Below are positions 3,799 through 5,849 of a DNA stretch of 5,849 bases, piece after piece. Below the pieces are notes generated by a model. The model saw nothing but the letters and a program-made list of their open reading frames with translations, did not search any database and had not been told where the DNA came from. The translations under genes were made by a program, and so were the position numbers. The stretch comes from an uncultured Clostridia bacterium (GTDB taxonomy: Bacteria > Bacillota > Clostridia > UBA1381). Positions within the stretch are counted from its first letter, which is position 1; the number at the start of each line of letters is the position of its first letter. The stretch lies in NCBI GenBank assembly GCA_934487205.1, contig CAKSRS010000087.1:1-5849 (forward strand). The letters are read 5' to 3'.

Positions 3799-5849
3799 GT
3801 GAAAATTTTGAACTTTTTTGTTTCCGGGCAAACCATTACGCTTAGGGATCGTGTAGATATAGCGTCCGGAGCGGAAAAATATCTATACTGCAAATTTGAT
3901 TATTCGGATGAGTGGAACGGCGCCGACAAGGCGTATCGTTTTATTTATTCCGACAAGGTGTATTCTGCCGCAGAATCGCTGGCAGGTCTTGTTACAGTGC
4001 CTTTTGAAGTAATAAAGCCGCCGTATTTTACAATCGCGGTGGGCGGATATAACGGTGATACATTTATACCGACTATAGGAATAAAAATAAGAGTGTGCAA
4101 AAATTCGTTCGGAGACAAAAACGCGGATATTGATGCCGGAGCGGAAGTTACACAAGGAATACTTGCTCAAATGCTGGCTTTATGCACCGAATGTAAAAGC
4201 ATAGCAGAAGATGCAAAGTCTGCATGGGAAACGCAGAAGGACTTGTGGGACAAACAATTTGATACGTGGGGAACTCAATTTGGCAAAATGGTTTCAAACA
4301 GTGTTCCGAGCATCGGTACAAACGGGAATTGGTTTATATATGATAATGATAAAAAAGAATACACCGACAGCGGCAAGCCCAGCCGCGGGATACAAGGTAT
4401 TCAAGGCGTTCAGGGTCCGCAGGGTATTCAGGGCGTGAAGGGCGACAAGGGTGATGTCGGCGAACAGGGTATACAAGGCGAAAAAGGCGACAAAGGTGAT
4501 ACCGGGGCAAAGGGCGACAAGGGAGACAAGCCTATCCGCGGTGTGGATTACTGGACTGAGGAAGACGTCTCAGCGATTTTGGCTGATTTGGACGGCAAGA
4601 TTGCCGATAAAGCTGACAAATCAACCACATTAGCAGGATATGGTATAGGCGACGCGTATACCATTTCACAAACAGATGAGCTTTTATCCGATAAGCTTGA
4701 AGAAGTAAGCACGGCTGATATTACCGATAATGCCGTTACAACAGGAAAGATTGCTGATAAGGCTGTAACTGCTGATAAGTTGGGCGAAGATGTAAAAAAA
4801 ACAATGGACAGCAAAGCTGACAAAGCAGACCTAACGAAATATGTAAAGAATACAGACTATGCTACTGCATCAAAGGCTGGTATTATTAAAACAAATGTCT
4901 CGTCTGGTACTACTGTAAATGCAGACGGAGAATTACGTATTGCAGAGGCGAGTCGCGCTGATATTGCACTCCGAGTTGGTGATACTAAACCTATTACACC
5001 GACATATCTTAACTTTGCAGTAAAGTGTGCCTTATCGGATGAGAAACGTATTTCCGACATGACAGACACTGAACAAGCCAATGCACGGGATGTTATCGGT
5101 GCGGCAAGTGAAACCGCATTGCAAGCCTTAAAACACTTGTCAATTCCGCATACAAATGTATCGGGATATCCGCTGTCAATTACAGACAGCCTTACAGACG
5201 AAAGTTTGACAGGCTGCAAGGTTTGGGGCGGGTGCGGGAAAAATTTAATACCATATCCGTATTTTAATGAATTTTCAACAAAAAACGGGGTATTATTTTC
5301 CGATGAAGGAGAAGGCAAAGTAAGAGTTAACGGAACAGCATCGAAAGATGCAAGCCTTTTGCTAAAATATCGAGGCACAAAGTTTACAATTCCCAAAGGC
5401 ATGTTTTATTTATCTGGGTGTCCGAAAGGTGGGAGTACATCAACCTATTTTTTGGGGATAGACGGGTACAAAGGTGATACATGGAAATGGAGCTATAGAG
5501 ATGTAGGAAATGGGATAGCTTTTAATACTGAAAATCTTGAGTACGACAGTATAAATATATATATCAGGGTATTAAAAGACAGCACGGTGAACAATCTCAT
5601 TTTCAAGCCACAACTTGAATTTGGCAGTACTGCAACCACGTACGAACAATACAAAACCGTCGGCGATTTTGATTCCCTGTATGGCAAATATCAGGTGCCG
5701 ATAACGGTATGCGGAAAAAACGTGCTTGGTATTGCAGGAATTAACAGCAAAGGAATTTATTCATCTACAATTAGCAGCGGGGTTAAAATTTCGTATGATA
5801 AGGATACGCAAATTATAACGTTGAACGGTACTTCCACATCTTCAGTATC
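3799..5849 (+). CDS. Large collagen-like phage fibre / adhesin (partial, at least 683 aa)
   Basis: GTG 3799 follows GGGAGG (3784-3789) by nine bases; the frame stays open to the window end. Domains in order: residues 1-98, beta-rich anchor (FFVSGQTITLRDRVDIASGA, FTIAVGGYNGD, GIKIRV); 115-165, helical and Trp-rich, probably a trimeric coiled coil; 174-196, linker NGNWFIYDNDKKEYTDSGKP; 197-244, 16 uninterrupted Gly-X-Y triplets; then PIRGVDYWTEED, a motif that commonly follows collagen stretches in phage proteins; 275-350, fibre motifs (TTLAGYGIGDAYT, DNAVTTGKIADKAVTADKL); 354-366, DYATASKAGIIKT, reminiscent of head-fibre proteins; and from 480, tandem beta-sandwich-like modules. The likely role is host-surface or glycan binding by a trimeric fibre. 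The place after the capsid gene favours a head fibre (phi29 gp8.5 type), while the C-terminal modules would also fit a tail fibre. Codons become more AT-rich toward the end. Confidence 0.88.
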   Translation, partial: MKILNFFVSGQTITLRDRVDIASGAEKYLYCKFDYSDEWNGADKAYRFIYSDKVYSAAESLAGLVTVPFEVIKPPYFTIAVGGYNGDTFIPTIGIKIRVCKNSFGDKNADIDAGAEVTQGILAQMLALCTECKSIAEDAKSAWETQKDLWDKQFDTWGTQFGKMVSNSVPSIGTNGNWFIYDNDKKEYTDSGKPSRGIQGIQGVQGPQGIQGVKGDKGDVGEQGIQGEKGDKGDTGAKGDKGDKPIRGVDYWTEEDVSAILADLDGKIADKADKSTTLAGYGIGDAYTISQTDELLSDKLEEVSTADITDNAVTTGKIADKAVTADKLGEDVKKTMDSKADKADLTKYVKNTDYATASKAGIIKTNVSSGTTVNADGELRIAEASRADIALRVGDTKPITPTYLNFAVKCALSDEKRISDMTDTEQANARDVIGAASETALQALKHLSIPHTNVSGYPLSITDSLTDESLTGCKVWGGCGKNLIPYPYFNEFSTKNGVLFSDEGEGKVRVNGTASKDASLLLKYRGTKFTIPKGMFYLSGCPKGGSTSTYFLGIDGYKGDTWKWSYRDVGNGIAFNTENLEYDSINIYIRVLKDSTVNNLIFKPQLEFGSTATTYEQYKTVGDFDSLYGKYQVPITVCGKNVLGIAGINSKGIYSSTISSGVKISYDKDTQIITLNGTSTSSV
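4387..4530 (+). repeat. Collagen-like Gly-X-Y tract (16 triplets)
   Basis: Sixteen uninterrupted triplets are encoded: first GIQ/GVQ/GPQ types, then charged GDK, GEK, GDV and GAK types. Only one proline is present, so stability probably rests on Lys-Gly-Asp/Glu salt bridges between chains, as known for bacterial and phage collagens lacking hydroxyproline. The tract is a rod between the anchor and the binding modules. At the DNA level it is repetitive (GGCGACAAG variants), so length change by slippage or recombination is plausible. Confidence 0.95.
5236..5849 (+). repeat. Tandem receptor-binding-like modules at the fibre C-terminus (second one cut by the window)
   Basis: Module 1 begins GKNLIPYPY (residue 480) and ends near FKPQLEFGSTATTYEQYK (about 603-620). 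Module 2 begins GKNVLG at 639 and is cut by the window end. Both share Cys-Gly-Lys-Asn at the start, a Gly-Val pair 18 or 22 residues later, and Asn-Gly-Thr 13 or 14 residues after that. The 'GKNL...NGT...IPKG.YYLSG...QLE.GS.AT.YE.Y' pattern is one I know from C-terminal fibre domains of Firmicutes phages, with a likely carbohydrate-binding jelly-roll fold. Confidence 0.6.

Noticed and set aside
4211..4438. Plus-strand 75-codon frame within the fibre gene
   Set aside because: Out-of-frame reading of the collagen tract; the fibre frame runs through without a stop.
4387..4530. CRISPR-like or tandem DNA repeat in the collagen tract
   Set aside because: The periodicity is 9 bases with codon drift and follows Gly-X-Y coding; no spacer structure.
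4857..5402. Minus-strand open frame of 181 codons opposite the fibre gene
   Set aside because: Antisense of a continuous, recognisable fibre protein; no ribosome site or family resemblance.
3799..5849. Diversity-generating retroelement acting on the fibre
   Set aside because: No reverse transcriptase or template repeat in the window and no adenine-biased variable end visible; the gene end lies outside.

Overview
The window reads as part of a temperate phage or prophage of a low- to mid-GC Gram-positive host, most likely a gut-type member of the Clostridia. The evidence is strong AGGAGG-type ribosome sites, compact same-strand genes (several overlapping or nearly so), GTG starts, and recognisable structural proteins of clostridial phages. 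Everything supported lies on the + strand. No tRNA, rRNA, CRISPR array, integrase or insertion sequence is visible.

Bases 1-668 are the end of an early or middle cluster. It holds the last codons of an unidentified gene, a 57-aa protein of unknown function, a 54-aa DUF6906-like protein, and a 95-aa small phage protein with a possible helix-turn-helix. The genes are packed with overlaps or 1-base gaps, so translation is probably coupled. A GAAA-capped hairpin (691-723) closes this cluster and lies directly against the ribosome site of the next gene.

Bases 743-3741 are the packaging and capsid block. It holds a small-terminase-like HTH protein, a 114-aa conserved virion-associated small protein, a 280-aa scaffolding protein, and a 364-aa major capsid protein of the N4-gp56 family. 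The large terminase and portal genes normally expected between the small terminase and the scaffold are absent: only 58 bases separate the small terminase from the next gene. Each long intergenic gap in this block holds a predicted RNA hairpin or dyad. A degenerate 30-base repeat starts at the end of the gene before the small terminase gene and again at the end of that gene.

Bases 3751-3778 form a strong intrinsic terminator just after the capsid gene. Directly behind it begins a very large fibre gene (3799 to beyond the window). It encodes an N-terminal beta-type anchor, a helical segment, 16 uninterrupted collagen triplets, tail/head-fibre linker motifs, and tandem C-terminal modules resembling carbohydrate-binding beta-sandwiches. 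Its position next to the capsid gene leaves open whether the fibre decorates the head or belongs to the tail.

In the inferred working scheme, the small terminase marks DNA for packaging, the scaffold shapes the N4-gp56 shell, and the fibre supplies surface adhesion. Hairpins and terminators probably set the very different protein amounts needed. The most unusual points are the missing large terminase/portal, a motif duplicated at both ends of the scaffold, the structured leader before the capsid gene, and the adhesin-like fibre immediately after it.
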